Source of the DNA: Aporrectodea caliginosa
Taxonomy: Eukaryota > Annelida > Clitellata > Crassiclitellata > Lumbricidae
NCBI GenBank assembly: GCA_020284085.1
Contig: JACEVL010000130.1
Location: 2,423,408 to 2,487,407, forward strand
DNA length: 64,000 bases
Direction: 5' to 3'
Made by a program: the position numbers and the translations under genes. Under the pieces are notes generated by a model. The model had not been told where the DNA came from and searched no databases. It saw nothing but the letters and a program-made list of their open reading frames with translations. Position 1 is the stretch's first letter. The number at the start of each line of letters is the position of its first letter. Below, piece after piece: positions 1-13,752 of the stretch.

Positions 1-1600
1 ATTTCCAGGTACGATTAAGTAAATCTCGAACTGATAAAGCATTATTTTTGTTACAATGAATTAAATGTGAATCACAATAAATTCATAAGCTATAGCTGGC
101 TTTTCTTGAAAGTCTACGTGTGCGGCCAAAACTTCAGATCATATATTATGTCTTCTCTTCTGCTCATGTCATACCGTTAATAGACTTCTGCGTCACTTCG
201 ACGGATCATTTTTTGGGTCTAAACGCAGAATTTGCTCAGTAATTTCGAACATGTTGGAGGATTTTTAATCTATGTCCTTCTTCGGTTGCTGAACTTTAGA
301 TGTAGATGTTGAAGTGGATGGACGAAGTCTGCTCGCTCCCATCATGCACCGTACCACACCAGCGTCACTTTCTTTGCGCTTGTTTCTACTTTGCCTGACA
401 AATTCCATGCAGCCAGTGTTGTCAAACCATTCGAAAGCGTCAACCCGCTGGAATACATCTACTTCTTTCTTTAAGACTCTATTCGGAACAAATGACAAGA
501 TGAATTTCATCTTCGTCAGATGACTGACAAAAGTCGTACTCTTCTTTGGTCCACCCATGATCCTTTAGGCATATTTGCTCAGTAATTTCGAACATGCTTC
601 TGATTGGCTATTACTGTGAGAAGCGCTTCATAAATTTCTAAATACAATACAATACAATTTGAAACGTCAACACAGACATATCTATGGCTTAAAGCACTGA
701 TGCATAAACGAAGGTCAGTTCCTATTCCTATTTCCAACCACCTGTGGCTCTTTTTAGATATAATCAATGGTCTTGTCTCTGTCATTGGTTCTCGCGTCTG
801 TTTGAAGTCGATTCAACCTAATTGGATTCCGGTCGCTTCGTAATCAGTTGAAATTTAGGCATCTAAGACTGAGTATGAAGTCGAGTGAGCTAGATACTTT
901 ACACTCATCGCAGACCCCAACGAATGAATCTCTCGGATCCCATAGATCAGCAGACTTAATGGCACCAGTGACCCTGAGTCACTCCCCATCACACCTTCCC
1001 CTCCTCCTTCTCCTCCTCCTCCTCCTCCTCCTCCTCTTCCTCCTCCTCCTCCTTTCTTTCCCTTCCCCTCCTGCACTACCCTCGCTTTAATCATTTCCGA
1101 TCGTCGCTTCAGAGCCACGTCACCGGATGATACGCGTCTCTCCAACTGAACCGTTTAATCATTTCCCGAATCTCCTGTCTTACTTCCACTTCCCATAAAC
1201 TCCGGAGAAGGATATCTGCTGACAAAGAACATTAACGTGACTAGAATGCACGGAGGTATTGCTTACCTGTTAATCAGGCATGCACATCTTTTTGAAAATT
1301 AGTAATGTGGCCTTCTAAAGGTTGGTCGCAGAAATGAATTATTGTTCAGTGCAAAAGTAACTGTGTTGTATAACCAGACATATATGCTGTGCAGATCTGT
1401 TCGTGTCGCTGTCATGTCTGCTGCTATCAGACACTGCCTTATGAATTCCTAAACCTTCAAAAATAATGTCAAGTAACAGCAGTTACTAATGTTGCCAGAG
1501 GGTTAATAGATGTACAATGTCCGATGTTAGCATACGGCTACTGTGGCCTACAGTCGGAAACTAGTAGGACTATGAAAGTGACTGTCTGGCGGAAAGAAAC
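1..1600. other. Non-coding flank
   Basis: I see no supportable gene here. The only notable structure is a CT-rich tract near 1000-1065. Short open frames on both strands have no recognisable domain. Confidence 0.5.
1000..1067 (+). repeat. CCT-rich microsatellite
   Basis: Nearly pure CTC/CCT tract. It explains the leucine-rich and glycine-rich apparent reading frames on the two strands. Confidence 0.85.
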
Positions 1601-2037
1601 GTTGTAGACAGTTTTTATAGCAAGACAAAATATGTCAATGAGTGTTGTGGCTGCATTGGTGTTTGCTGTATAGAGACATAATATCTCTGAAGAGCCTTCT
1701 TTGCTTTCTTTCTCCTTCTGTCCTCCTTCTGCTTCCTCTTCCTCTTCCTCGTAGTGATCGGTCGGTCCTCAGAGGTCGTGTTGGGAGGGGGACCCACTTA
1801 GGAACGATTGACATCAACGTCAGCAGTGCACCGGCGCATACAGCGACAGACAGACAGACGGACGACAGCGTGGCACCATCGCTAGCAGCAGCAGCAGCAG
1901 CAGCCGCATCTTCACGCGCCGTCGACATTTGGCACCGCGTCACGTCTGCGATTCGGAAAGCCTTTGACGTCACTTGCGCTTCAGCGCCGCAGAGATCGGT
2001 TCCCGCTCCTCAGGTATCAGCGCCGTCCAGCAGCAGC

Positions 2038-2172
2038 CGAGGAGGGACCCCCACCGAGTGCGACAGAGGAGAGACCCCACCGGGGAGTGCGACAGAGGAG
2101 GGACCCCCACCGAGTGCGACCGAGGAGGGACCCCACCGAGTGCGACCGAGGAGGGACCCCCACCGAGTGCGA
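2038..2172 (+). repeat. GC-rich minisatellite, unit about 25-26 bp
   Basis: Five to six imperfect copies of a unit built around GAGGGACCCCCACCGAGTGC. It sits in a locally GC/CpG-rich patch (about 1780-2290) unlike the AT-rich surroundings, just upstream of the first candidate exons of the CUB/sushi gene. The patch could be that gene's promoter or 5' UTR region, which is inference. Copy lengths vary by one base, so the open frames crossing it are unlikely to be coding. Confidence 0.75.
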
Positions 2173-2478
2173 CCGACGTCCCGTGCCCTGCGCTGTCACC
2201 GATGGCAGAGATCTCTCGCACTGTTTGCCCTGAACACGTTGGCGTCTCCATGGCGATCAGAGCGGAAGCGATATCGGACGTCTAAGCTCTATTATGCACG
2301 AGACTTTGTTTGCACCTGTTTCAGAGTCTCAGCTGAAGCTAACAGAACCACCAAGAAATATTATCTCCACGGGGGTTGTACCCTATCGACGTCTCATGCA
2401 TTCCCTATAGACCTACATGTATATAGTACATGCATGATGGATTGTATCTACCGAGGAGGGCATCTTATTCCTTCCACC

Positions 2479-2602
2479 ATGTATGCTATGACATTTTGCG
2501 CTGTTTTCTGCGCCTTTACAACAGGCCGAATCAACAGTTCACAGTCTCAAACTGTTCTTTATCCAGCAGAGGAAATTTCGCATTTTCAGTGTGTAGCTGC
2601 AG
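2479..2602 (+). CDS. Possible signal-peptide exon
   Basis: An ATG at 2479 opens a frame starting MYAMTFCAVFCAFTTG, a plausible short signal peptide, followed by a polar segment with one Cys. It lies about 250 bp upstream of the CUB-like exon and on the same strand. I could not find a donor whose phase joins it cleanly to the acceptor at 2849, so its membership in the downstream gene is unproven. It may also be a chance frame. Confidence 0.22.
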
Positions 2603-2848
2603 GATGGTAGAAATAACAATGACAGCACAACAATATAATAATTAGCTTCAATTGTTGGTTCAGGAAACAGCTAATTATCTGTTTTATAAGAACTAGACTT
2701 AATAGTTCTCAGTCGCCAATTTCTCACAACTTCGTCGTAAAAGTCCCTTTTGTGTCCACAAATAAGTGCGTAATAACACACCAATCACTCCGCACTCTAC
2801 AACCCATTCACTAAACAATATCTACCTTATCGATTATGTCGGTTTCAG

Positions 2849-3044
2849 AAACAACGCGTACCTAAATGGTCTCATGCAGGTGCGAGTTGTTTCGTTACCA
2901 GTTCAAAGAATATGCTTAAGATCTGGCTGGATCAACAAGTTTCCAGGATCAGAAGGTTACAGAAGCAACACTACTTTTCACTGGAGATATTATTTCGATG
3001 CATTTTGCAACGATTTACAGGGGGCTTGCCCATTGCAGCCAACC
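2849..3044 (+). CDS. Exon: start of CUB-like domain
   Basis: The acceptor GGTTTCAG precedes 2849 and a GTAAAT donor follows 3044. The frame contains PGSEGYRSNTTFHWRY, which fits the start of a CUB domain (PG-x-P-x-x-Y-x-x-N-x-x-C-x-W). It has three cysteines and a possible N-glycosylation site (NTT). The other forward frame is also partly open, so the frame choice rests on the CUB resemblance. The exon ends in phase 0. Confidence 0.45.
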
Positions 3045-6000
3045 GTAAATCACACTCTCAACATTTAACCTCCTAACTTGTGCTGATACTTGTATATCGA
3101 CCCTGAAAGAAATGATGGTGCTAGCCCGAATGGCATGGTATTCATGGCTGGTCATCCATTTACCCGGCTTGAAGCTGCTTAGCTTCATTGTGACATAAAA
3201 TCCGCACCAATGGCCACCTATATATTATGTGTATGTAGCATATGCATATATATATAGTATGCATATTGCATATCTAATATATTATAGATATATTGTCTTG
3301 GCGCTGCAACTATAATTAGCATAATTTTACCACCCACGATGCAAGGTCGTCTTCTGCTTCTCACCTCAGAATCCAGTTTCGAATCTCATCTAACGCCTTT
3401 TATATAGCGCCATTATCATAAAGTGGCACATGACATCATTTGATGGTTGCAAATGAAATCGTAATCGAAGTCCAAATTCATTAGAAAAGCCAGATCAAAA
3501 TCCTTTAGGTCAGTGAAACCACAATTGAAGATATGAAGGGTAAATAGCCGGTTGCAACAGACGAGGAGTTTAAAGTGTAGTTCTGAATTATAATTATTAC
3601 AGAAATGAGAGAATGCAAACAACTGGGTAGTCAATTCCGTAATCGTAATCGTAATCTCCAAACTTCAAAAGCGCCACTAGAAAGCCAAGCGCAGGGCACC
3701 AGCTTATTCACGAGCGCTGCGTCTAGTCAGAGGGGTTGTCCAAAAGAGTAGTCCGAAGGAGGTCCGAGTCCGCCAACTACCGTGAACGTCGGAGAGTCCA
3801 AAACTGTTTTGAAAAGTCAGGGCATCTGTTGATCGAGTACAATATTCTCTGGCATGAGAGGTGAATAGTGAACGGAACTGTAGATCGGCTAATTTCAGTG
3901 CATCGGTTTGTGACCTATAACAGAATCAAAACTGACAGCTATTAGACTGAGTGAACATTCGTGGATTCAGTGTCTTTAAATAGACAACGCTCCGTTGAGC
4001 AATGTCTGCTAAGAGCATGTACTACTCGGTTCTTAAATCTCTTGTACAATCTGTATGGCAACTAAGCACGGTGACTGGGCCTGTTACAGGTGGATACAAC
4101 CAGGTACAAACATTAGGCTTGAGATATGTGCAGTGCGTCAATAGACGAGGGATGTGTTTGCAAATGATGCTGTTGAACAACCATACCAAAGTTTAGACTA
4201 CTGTTAGTTTATATTACTTTTAGCACCACGGGACCAGTCAGCCCCTTTACTTGACATCAGCCTAAGTCAGAGCGAGTTGATGCACTGTGGCCCAGGGAAA
4301 CGCCAGCTTTCGTGACAGACTGCATGTGATTGTGGCAAACTATAATAAGACCTGTGCTAAGAGGTTAATTCCTGACAATAGCAACACTACAGCTATAGCT
4401 TGAACTCTATTTAGATACAATCTCTAGTAATGCAGAGCAGTCTTACACATTACATCTAGACAGCGATATGGCCGCCGTGCATAGTCTGACAAAGTTTCAG
4501 CTGTTTAGAAGTCTACATGACTGTGCTGACAGTGTGCTCATGTATAGGCTTCTACATGAGCACATGCAGAAGTCTACATGAGTAGACTCGTGCTGTCAGA
4601 CATTTATCTGTTATCGTTCTACGACACACTTCGTCTTGTAACCTGGAATCATTTCGCCGTTATTTAATCCATATCGTCATCGCGATAATGGCGTTAATTA
4701 CGGTTGCTAGGCAACGGCCAGGAACGACTCTTCCTTCGCTGGAGGCGACTGGATGTCTGTCTGACCGTCTCTCTCTGATCAGCATCTTCTTGTTCCGACG
4801 CCTTTGCGCAAAACAGAAAAACTAACTGCTTCTAATTCCATCCGAGGCGGAATTTCTATTACTGAGAAGATTACAGCAACCGAAGAAACTGAGTTGCCTT
4901 TGACATCGTCGGCTCAGTTGCCAGAGCAGTTATCAAGTGCAATTGCATTGGCTGCGATTTCATATGGCGTTTATATAGCTCAGTATTTCCGAATTAGAGT
5001 TAAATAAGACTCTCATATACAGTGCATACAATACTCTGGACTTATCGGCATCTCAGAATTAACCTGTCAAAATTACTTATCAGCTCAAAACTACACTAAA
5101 GCTCTTAAATGAAGTATGATTGAACTTATACGTCGCTCTATGCATCAACACACTCGCTTCCGATACAGAACGAAAAATCTGCTTTATAAAGATGCTGATC
5201 ATAAGGATGAATCGATAACACTCTGATCAGTTCTCTCTATTGATTATTTGAAACTACATGTATCAAATCTTCTGCTTATCTTGCTTTGACTTCGACAGGT
5301 CAACGTTTTGATGACGCGTTGCTTCAAAATGACGTTCCTTTTCTGTGACAAAAATTTATACCAAGGGTTTTTATACAAGCATAATTATATCAATCATCCA
5401 CGCCAACAACAAATTTAAAACCAAACACTCTTAACACTTTAGTTAGCCTAAATCTCTTTCCTTGATTTGTTATCTTTAACTGTAAATGTAAGCTACGAGT
5501 ACGATGCGGTTTGTCATCATGGATGATTTATACAACAATTCAAAAAGTATGATATGACTTTACTTAATCAGTCGGAAATATGTAACTCCAGTGTATTTTC
5601 TAAACCTGTGTTCGCTTTCAGGGCCAACGATACTGTCTCATTCTCACTCTGTACCTTCCTTCCATTCATTCATTCATACATTCATTCATTCATTCGTTCG
5701 TTCATTCATTCATTCAGAGCACTTATATAATGCCTTTCTAAGGTAGCTAGTCAGAGGCGCACGTAATTTAGACCCGATTGTGGAAGGCGCATGAGGCGTT
5801 AGTTGATGGTTCAAACACAACGGAGACACAACGTTCTATTGTTGAGGGTGTGCAAAATTAACAACACATTCACTTTTGCATGGACGCGCGCACTGCATTA
5901 GACCCTGGCAGGTCAGAGACAGATGATGTAGCCATACAGGAAATATCTATGCAGAGTAGTCGTGACGGAAGTGTCTGAAGACATGGATCTGGGACAGTGG

Positions 6001-9000
6001 GACTGAATGGTATGGCTACGGTCACGAGGCCATGATCCAAGAGTGCAGGAGGCATAACCTGCAGATTCGCTATCGTGCAATAGTCTCTGTCTGGTCCTGA
6101 TCTGGCCGGTCCTGATCTTCCAGGCAGAGGTTAAAGTCTGCAGTGATCACAGGCGCTATATTAGGCCCATAGATAGCACATTGTTCCGTAAGTGATGAGA
6201 GCCATAGTTGCAATAGACGCACGACGGGGCAGCACCGCCCCGTAGGTAAATGGCGAAAAGGGTTAATGGGTCATGTTTAGTTGCTACGGAAGCATCCTCG
6301 AAGGAACGTTGGTGTACAGTTGATACTAATCTTCCTTACCCGTAGATTTTTTTCTTATGAGTAATGTCTCAACCTCCTCCTCCATGACACTCTGCTTAGT
6401 CTGCTAACGATACATCCGCTGCCGATGCCGCAGAAACCCTCGTACAATCGAAGAACGTGTAATGCTGAAGACAATGTTCAACGTACAGGTCAATCGGATG
6501 ACGAGGCGTGCCATTGTGTCCGTGACCCAACAGTGGGATGGCTGACGCTGGTCGTGTCAGCGATAGATACGCACCTATTTCTCAACGATCGAAAGTTACA
6601 CGTAGCCACATGAACCTTCTTAGAAATCGTGAACTGGTCAGTAGACACATCAGACTATGACAAAATGCCAGCGATATACGCACCGATAGAGGGCCTTGCT
6701 AGCGGCAGAAAGACGAAGGCTAAATAGAATCCTACGTACAACGAGGGGCACAGTGGAACCGTTGCGATTCAGTTACATCAACAGAGGTCGGTATACCATA
6801 CACGCAAGAAAGGAACATAGAAAGGAACGTGACCGTAACTCAATTTTAAAATGTAGAAAATATTTAAGTTTTGAAATTTAAATTTAATATTTTCAAAATT
6901 ATTACAGATCCTATCGGATAGTCTCAGGCTGCAAAGCAGACAAAATATTGGATTCTGTATGTCGCTAAGATTTATTCATAGTATTTCAGAAAGGTGATTA
7001 TGACGACAAAAGCGACGTTGATTATGATGACAGGAAAGGGTATAGTACAGGCTGAAGAGGAGGAAAGAGGAAGAATGATCAGGTGATAATAAGAACAATG
7101 ACGATGGACTAAATATTAGCTTAGTTGTTCGTGTCATTATGGCAACCTTCGCTGAAACGATCACAGTGGTGACTATTATAGAAGTGAAATCGACTAAAAT
7201 TCGTCTTTCGTAACTAAAATAACAGGAAAGAGGAAGAATGATTAGGTGATGAATATGCACAATGACGATGGACTAAATATTAGTTCTATTGGTTATATCA
7301 TCATGACAACCTTCGTTGAAATGATCACAGTAGCGACAATTATAGAAGGGACGTCTACTAAAATAACGAAGCCTAAGGATATATGTTTCTCGTGGTGCCC
7401 GCTCTGGTGATAATGGTAGAAACATCGGCAACGATGAAGACGACGACGACGAATATGGCACCTGATCCTGAAGCAATGCGTTTCATTCGAAGCTGTTATT
7501 ATCCGTTAAAGGCGCCAAATAAATTGATCGCAGTGGCGGCGTAATGATGAGACATTTGATAAGAATTCCTTAGCTCGCAGCAACAGCGGAGAAGCCTTTC
7601 CGTCGAAGAATAGAAATTAGCATCGTTTCTCGTAATTATATCCATGCGGCGACAAAGCGACAGTAGATCGTCATTAGGGAAGCTGAGCGACAGCGCAATA
7701 GTCGTTCGCTGACCCGCCATACACGTCCCCGCCGATATTATCGATGCAGGAAATTGCACTTGCAGTCTTTTGTTATATTGAGCTTTATGGCGTGCCATAC
7801 ATGTGAGCGCTATCCTTGGCCAGAGGCAGGCCGCAGTCGCGATAATGACGCGACGATGACGAGAAATATGGCAACCGCCGGGTGCAGAAAACAAGACGAA
7901 AATGTAACTATTAATAACGCTTTGGTGTAAGGCATGTTTCTAAACGAGGCGCCGCATCTTTATGTAGCGGCTATAACGATATAAGGCATGTGTTTCCAAT
8001 AACACGAAGGTATAAATCAATTCTTTTAGAAGATAAAAGTTGCAGCGGAGTACCGAGGTGCCTTTCTATGCTGTTTTCAATGTTTTGGACAACAGTGAGG
8101 ATAACATATCAGTGGTGAATTCATCTGTCGTAGGCATTGGCTCATAGGTTATATATTTGCGTGTACTGCACCATCCATTAGGTTGCTGGTCCAGCTGAAG
8201 TTTACTTGTGCACTTGAATGTGCAGTGGAATTTTGTGGTTTTCATCATAAGACAATCGCGGTTCAATTCCTCGTATAGAGAGCAGAGCAAATGATGTCAT
8301 CAGTCTCGACTCATCACTGCTTTCACTAATGCTGTTGTTGATGGAGAGCATTTGACAATAATTATCATTACAGTAACGACGACCACGACAGTTAAATGAC
8401 AAGGACAACGATTATGTAGTCGTTGTTGTAGCCGTATTTAATGTTGTTAACGATAGCAACACTCAACCGCTCAGAGGCGGATCCAGGAAGCGGCACTTCA
8501 GCATGTACCAACTTTGGGTGCCACACCAATGACTCATCCCAAATCAGCTTCGTGCTCATCAGAAAGTTTGGACCAATGCGACTTTTTAAGTAGGTTCCAT
8601 AAATACTGAAGTCTTTAAAAGATCTTCCGAAATGTATGTCTCTTGGAAAATGCTGGTGCAAATGACTTGAGAGCTTAAAGGTTCCTTTGGGAATTGTGTT
8701 GGCTTGAAGCACTGACAATATGTTTACTAAATAAAGGACTGATGACTGAAGAAAGGTCGGCCTGCTCTGGTCGCCGATCTCTGCGCACGGCCTCTAGAGG
8801 TGACTTTATGGTTCCGCATGCTCGCTCTTCCACTAGACAACGTCGGGCTTTCTTTATCGTGGGTCCTTCTCTTTGCAATAGCTTCCCCTCTGATTTGCGT
8901 TATCTTCCGCGAGACTTCTCTGGCTCTTTTTATAGACTACTTAAGACTTTCTTTTTTGACCGGGCCTGGGTCGGGAGAGCCTCTGAGTAGTAATCTTGAA

Positions 9001-12000
9001 GGGGCGCTACATAAATGTCATAGATAGATAGAAAACGTACTTGTACAATCTCAATAATTCGATTACGATGAAAGCTATAAATGTGCTGGGGTATTGACGG
9101 CAACGACCGTGATGTACAACCATGATGAACTAGATTATTTTTAACAGAGGTGACAATAACGACGAGCTCTGAGTGTTAGAGGTCATCAGTCTAAAGGTCA
9201 TCACTCTTTGTGTATTATAGGTCAGTCGTCGTCCGTTGCCCATGGCTACGGTTCATCACCAGACGAACTGAAGTCGTCGTCATCTTCGTCATCGTCTTGT
9301 TCTGTTTCCCTGAAGTTCTGTGAGCCCAGCGAAGCGGATGTGACGTTGTGGGCGTGTCAGAGCCATCGCAACCAGCAGGGCGCCATCTTCTCCTCGAAAG
9401 GACATCGCCTCGAAATCCACGTCACCTACAATATTCAGCAACTCCAGGCGCCTCTTTCCACCTGGAATAAAGACACCTGGAAAGCACAGGTGCTCCAGTA
9501 CGCAGGTATGTAGCAAATTAGTAAGTTATTAAGAAAGTATGTAGGAAATTTGTATTAGAGCGAAACAAACGCTCACACTTTATTACAACATGCGTACAAA
9601 TATGAAAGTATTATACCGCAATGTCGGTTAAAACGATGCAGTATCAGGAACAGTTAAAAACTAAATATATGTACACTTGTAGAGTCATATAGTTTGTAAG
9701 GTAATTGCATTAAAATTTTACATAGGCCTGCGGTTGGAATGAAAACCAACTTATAGCATTAATTTTGTTTAAATAATGAGAATCTGTGAATCACAATTCT
9801 ATATTTAGGCGCCTATGCAGGGAAGTATGGTAATTCAAATGTATTGCCATTTTGCTGTAAATTGAATTTATAGGAGTGATTTGCTGTAGGTGACTGGTGA
9901 AGGCAATGATGAATTAGCATCCTAGAAGCAGCTTGTTACTGACGAGGCTATAGAAATTGTCATAATTACATTACAAATTAATTGGATGTTTTTGAAGAAC
10001 TTTAGTTCAGCATTATCAAAAATCTTCACCCAAAAGTTGAATTATCTCGAGTTAGGCTACACCTGAATCTAGCGTGTCCCATTGCAGGCTTAGCTTCGCC
10101 TTAAGAGCTGCGGCCGCTTCAGGTAACTCGAGAGAATTCAACGTTGTCAGCTGATATCTTGCACCTGTTGTTGCATCTGGCTCTCCATAGAAAAATACAA
10201 TCTCTTTGCAGAAGCATTTTATTAGGCGGCATTATGAAACAGAGTCTGTCGTAGAAGTACATATAGACCGGCATTTTAGGTTATGGTTGACATTGTCACT
10301 ATTGGGGTTCTGCATGAAAACGAGAGAAGAAACAACTTCAGGTTGAATCAGAAGAGAATCTATGGCTAGAGATGTCCTTTTGATTGGCCTGTAGCAGAAT
10401 AACTCTGCGAAATTAAGGCTGTCACGTATGTGGCTCGGAGTAAGGACTTAAAAGATCGCTATTTGCGACTTTTATGCTTTTCTTAGGCGACCGAAAATGA
10501 CATCGACGGACAAAGTATAAAGAGCCGAATAACTCCCTTCCTTAGACCGACATAGTTTATAAACATCGGCCGCGTGGTGAACTAAGAACAGCCGACGCAT
10601 AGCACTCCCTAGAATAACAGAGCTCGGTTCTTCCCTTCATCATCGTTCATTTGTTCGACCTTCTTTTCCGTTTTCTTCCATCTGTCCTTTCTTTTTCTTT
10701 CAGGTTTCTTTTCTCTCTCTCATAATTTTTATGTAAGCAATTATACATGTATGCATCTGAGCATCACTACAGCGTCTTTTTAGTACATTCTCACTAGATA
10801 AGTTGATGTTAAAGCAAAAAGCGACATGTTCATGCAATGCTGATGCTCGTATAATATCTGAAGGAGTTCTCGCGCAGACACGTAAACACTTATCAGGTCA
10901 GATCCTGCAAGCCAGCGATCGAAGGAGGTAGATTAGAGATCCAAAAGATCAGTCGATGAACACCCACCCACCTGGCAACTGGATCAGCACTGCTCCACTA
11001 TGCTCCACTTCCACATGTGGAAGTGGAGTAGTGGTGATCCAGTTGACCACTATTGAAGACCGCTAGTGAATGACGCCATTCCTATTCTGATCAATGGCCA
11101 AAACTTGAATTCGGTAAGCTGTTAGCGCATGTAATAAGTAAGTAAGTGAGTAGGTAAGTAAGTAAGTAGCCTTTATTTGCATCTGACAAGCGCACATGCA
11201 TTACATTGTCTACATCGATTGCATACATTTTAAAATAAACTAAAACAGTAGCAGATTGTAAAGTCACACATACACAACTAAATATAAATAAAGATGCATC
11301 GGTTAATAAAACTGCTTTTAAACAATTTAGATTTAACAAAGCTATAAATAATGGGGTCTACGTATGCAACTACTATAGGACTTTCGTTCTGTCTGTTGTG
11401 ATATTTAGTCTACGGATGCAGCGATTTAGAGTCAACAGAGGGAGCCACGATCTGGAGACACGCCGACAGTGCTGCCATCGTCTGCAACTACACCGGCGAA
11501 ACCTGGTACCTCACTTGTCTCGACGGAGAGTGGACCGGAGAAGTCGGAAACTGCACGAAATTCGGTACAGATAGAACCAGTCATTTATCGTTGTCTGTGT
11601 AATCTGTAATCTGTTTCATAGTCCGTGTCATGTGAACAGCGCTGGTTTACTCGTAGCATACAACTATAAGAAACAATTTGCGATCGACAAATGGCATCTG
11701 CAAGTTCTTGCTCTATTTGTTTGTTACTGCTAATCTGGTGCCTGGGTAGGACGATTGTCCGCAGGACAATAATATGTTTGTAGGACGATGTTTCTTCATT
11801 CTCTGACATTTCTCTGGATATCTTTCGTTCATAGAATAAACTTCCGTCTCACGTGCTCATCCGGCTTGCAAACAATTCTATAAATAGTTATTGTATTCTG
11901 CTTAGGCCTATTATACCCCAACCAAAACAATTTATTTATTCTGCTTCGTAAATATATTAGGACCTGAAAGGGATTCTTGCAGTGAAACTGACCCTTTATT

Positions 12001-13718
12001 CTCTCACTTTCTCTGCACACAGCCTTACACAACGCGGACCCGTCCTCGCGAGTATAATCAGTTCTGTTGGCAGTATCTTGTTAAAGTGCAGAATAATAAA
12101 TTCAACACATGGAACAAAATATAGCATGACCTGAGACTGGACAACTGCACTGTAAGCAGGCGCTTTATCCAACTAGAATACACCTATACCAGGATGATTA
12201 GTGATATAACAGTATATGATGATTATAATGATGAAGATGACGACGACGACGATGATGATGATAATGATCATTGTTGTCGTCGTCATCGTCACCGGCATCA
12301 TCATTGTTGACGAATCCAAAGTTGTCAATCGATGTGGCTTCGAACTCTCGACTCGCCGATCGCGTAGCCTAGCATTAACTCGAGAAAAAACACACAGTCT
12401 TTGAATTTCTTACGTTTATTTAATTAATAAACAGTTTAACAACAGTGCTTCAGAATTCGACATAAAATTCTTTACACATACTCACGAGTCTATCAACGAA
12501 CGTAAAATCTAGCAACAGAAATGTCGCGCTCTCTTCGCAAACGCATTTGGGACTGCCTTTCATAAGCTTTTACCCGTCAAGACAGAAGACCAGATCAGAC
12601 CGATCTAAGCCAATCCCTGCTGACTCATCACAGCGACAGCGCGTCGTTTCGCGCGCGAGCGTCACGTGATGGATTGCTCGTCAACCGACGTCATACCGTC
12701 CCCACAGGTAATCAATGCGTGGCAGCTAGACACATCTAGTAAGACCGAGACACGTGATACCTGCATGTCAGCTAGGTGCACCGAATAAGCGCTAGTGCTT
12801 GATCAACGCTTTCACAAAGAAGTGATGACTCATCATTGTGACTTCACAGAGCCTGTAATTCAAAGAAACCCGTGTAACCTTAACAATGGAAAAGCAGAGC
12901 GTCTCGGATGCCTGATGCATTGTCTCTGATAAGAATATAGCTTTTATAGCTGGACCATGGACGTGTGTCTGAGCAGATGAGCCGTACTGATGAGCCGTAA
13001 CCCTCAAAGAAGAAAGGACGTGGCTTCGACCCCTTCCTGGAACCCCTTCTCAGGCATTCCTCTCTCATCTCAAAATGGTCCTATTTGACCGCGCTGGGCT
13101 CGAGAACCCCTCGAGTAGTTCCCTTAAGAGGCGCTATACAAATTCAAGTAATGAATGAATGAATAAATCGGCGTTGCGAAGAACATAAAGTAGGGGACCT
13201 AACTCTGCATGTGTAAGACAATGGGCCAGTAAGACTGTGTGGAACCAAATCACACAGCATGTCTACGCCTAGAAAGGAATAAACGCAACCGAGATAGAAC
13301 GCGATCTCTGACACCAAAAGACTTTTCAAGGCGTTCTAAGAGAATGCCGTGGTCAACAGTTTCAAAGGCCGCATTCAAATCAAAAGGGGCGCGGAGGACA
13401 AATCGATAGTTTCTCCGACAGAACAGACCTCTAAGTAGGCAAACACAATGGAGGCTACATACACCCATCCAAAAAGATGATTATGAATGAATGAATGATG
13501 ATGATGTTTATGATGATGATGATGATGACGACGACGATAATGGTGTTGATGATGATGTTGGTATTAATGATGAGGACGACGACGATAGTGATGATGGTGG
13601 TGATGATGATGATGATGATGATGATGATGTTGATGATGATGACTGAATGAATTATGATGATGATGTTTATGATGATGATGACGACGACGATAATGGTGTT
13701 GATGATGATGATGATGAC

Positions 13719-13752
<34 letters not shown>

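Larger units (their letters stand above)
3100..8690. other. Long intron / no gene recognised
   Basis: No convincing exon was found, although part of the CUB domain must be encoded here if the gene model is right. The stretch holds a hairpin cluster (4500-4600), a CATT microsatellite with an L2-like tail (5643-5790) and many TAGGCCTA-type octamers. Candidate frames at 4002-4196 and 4804-5007 show no domain or splice context. Confidence 0.4.

Noticed and set aside
1642..2610. 322-codon + strand frame
   Set aside because: It crosses a CT tract, a CAG tract and a GC-rich minisatellite whose unit length varies. No domain; several overlapping frames are equally open.
4804..5007. 67-aa frame as a small gene
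   Set aside because: No domain, splice context or composition change. Similar short frames occur by chance at this density.
10100..10140. Cloning linker or vector contamination (NotI, XhoI and EcoRI sites within 35 bp)
   Set aside because: The sites fall in the arm and interior of a natural imperfect inverted repeat whose other arm also carries CTCGAG. No vector sequence is seen around it.
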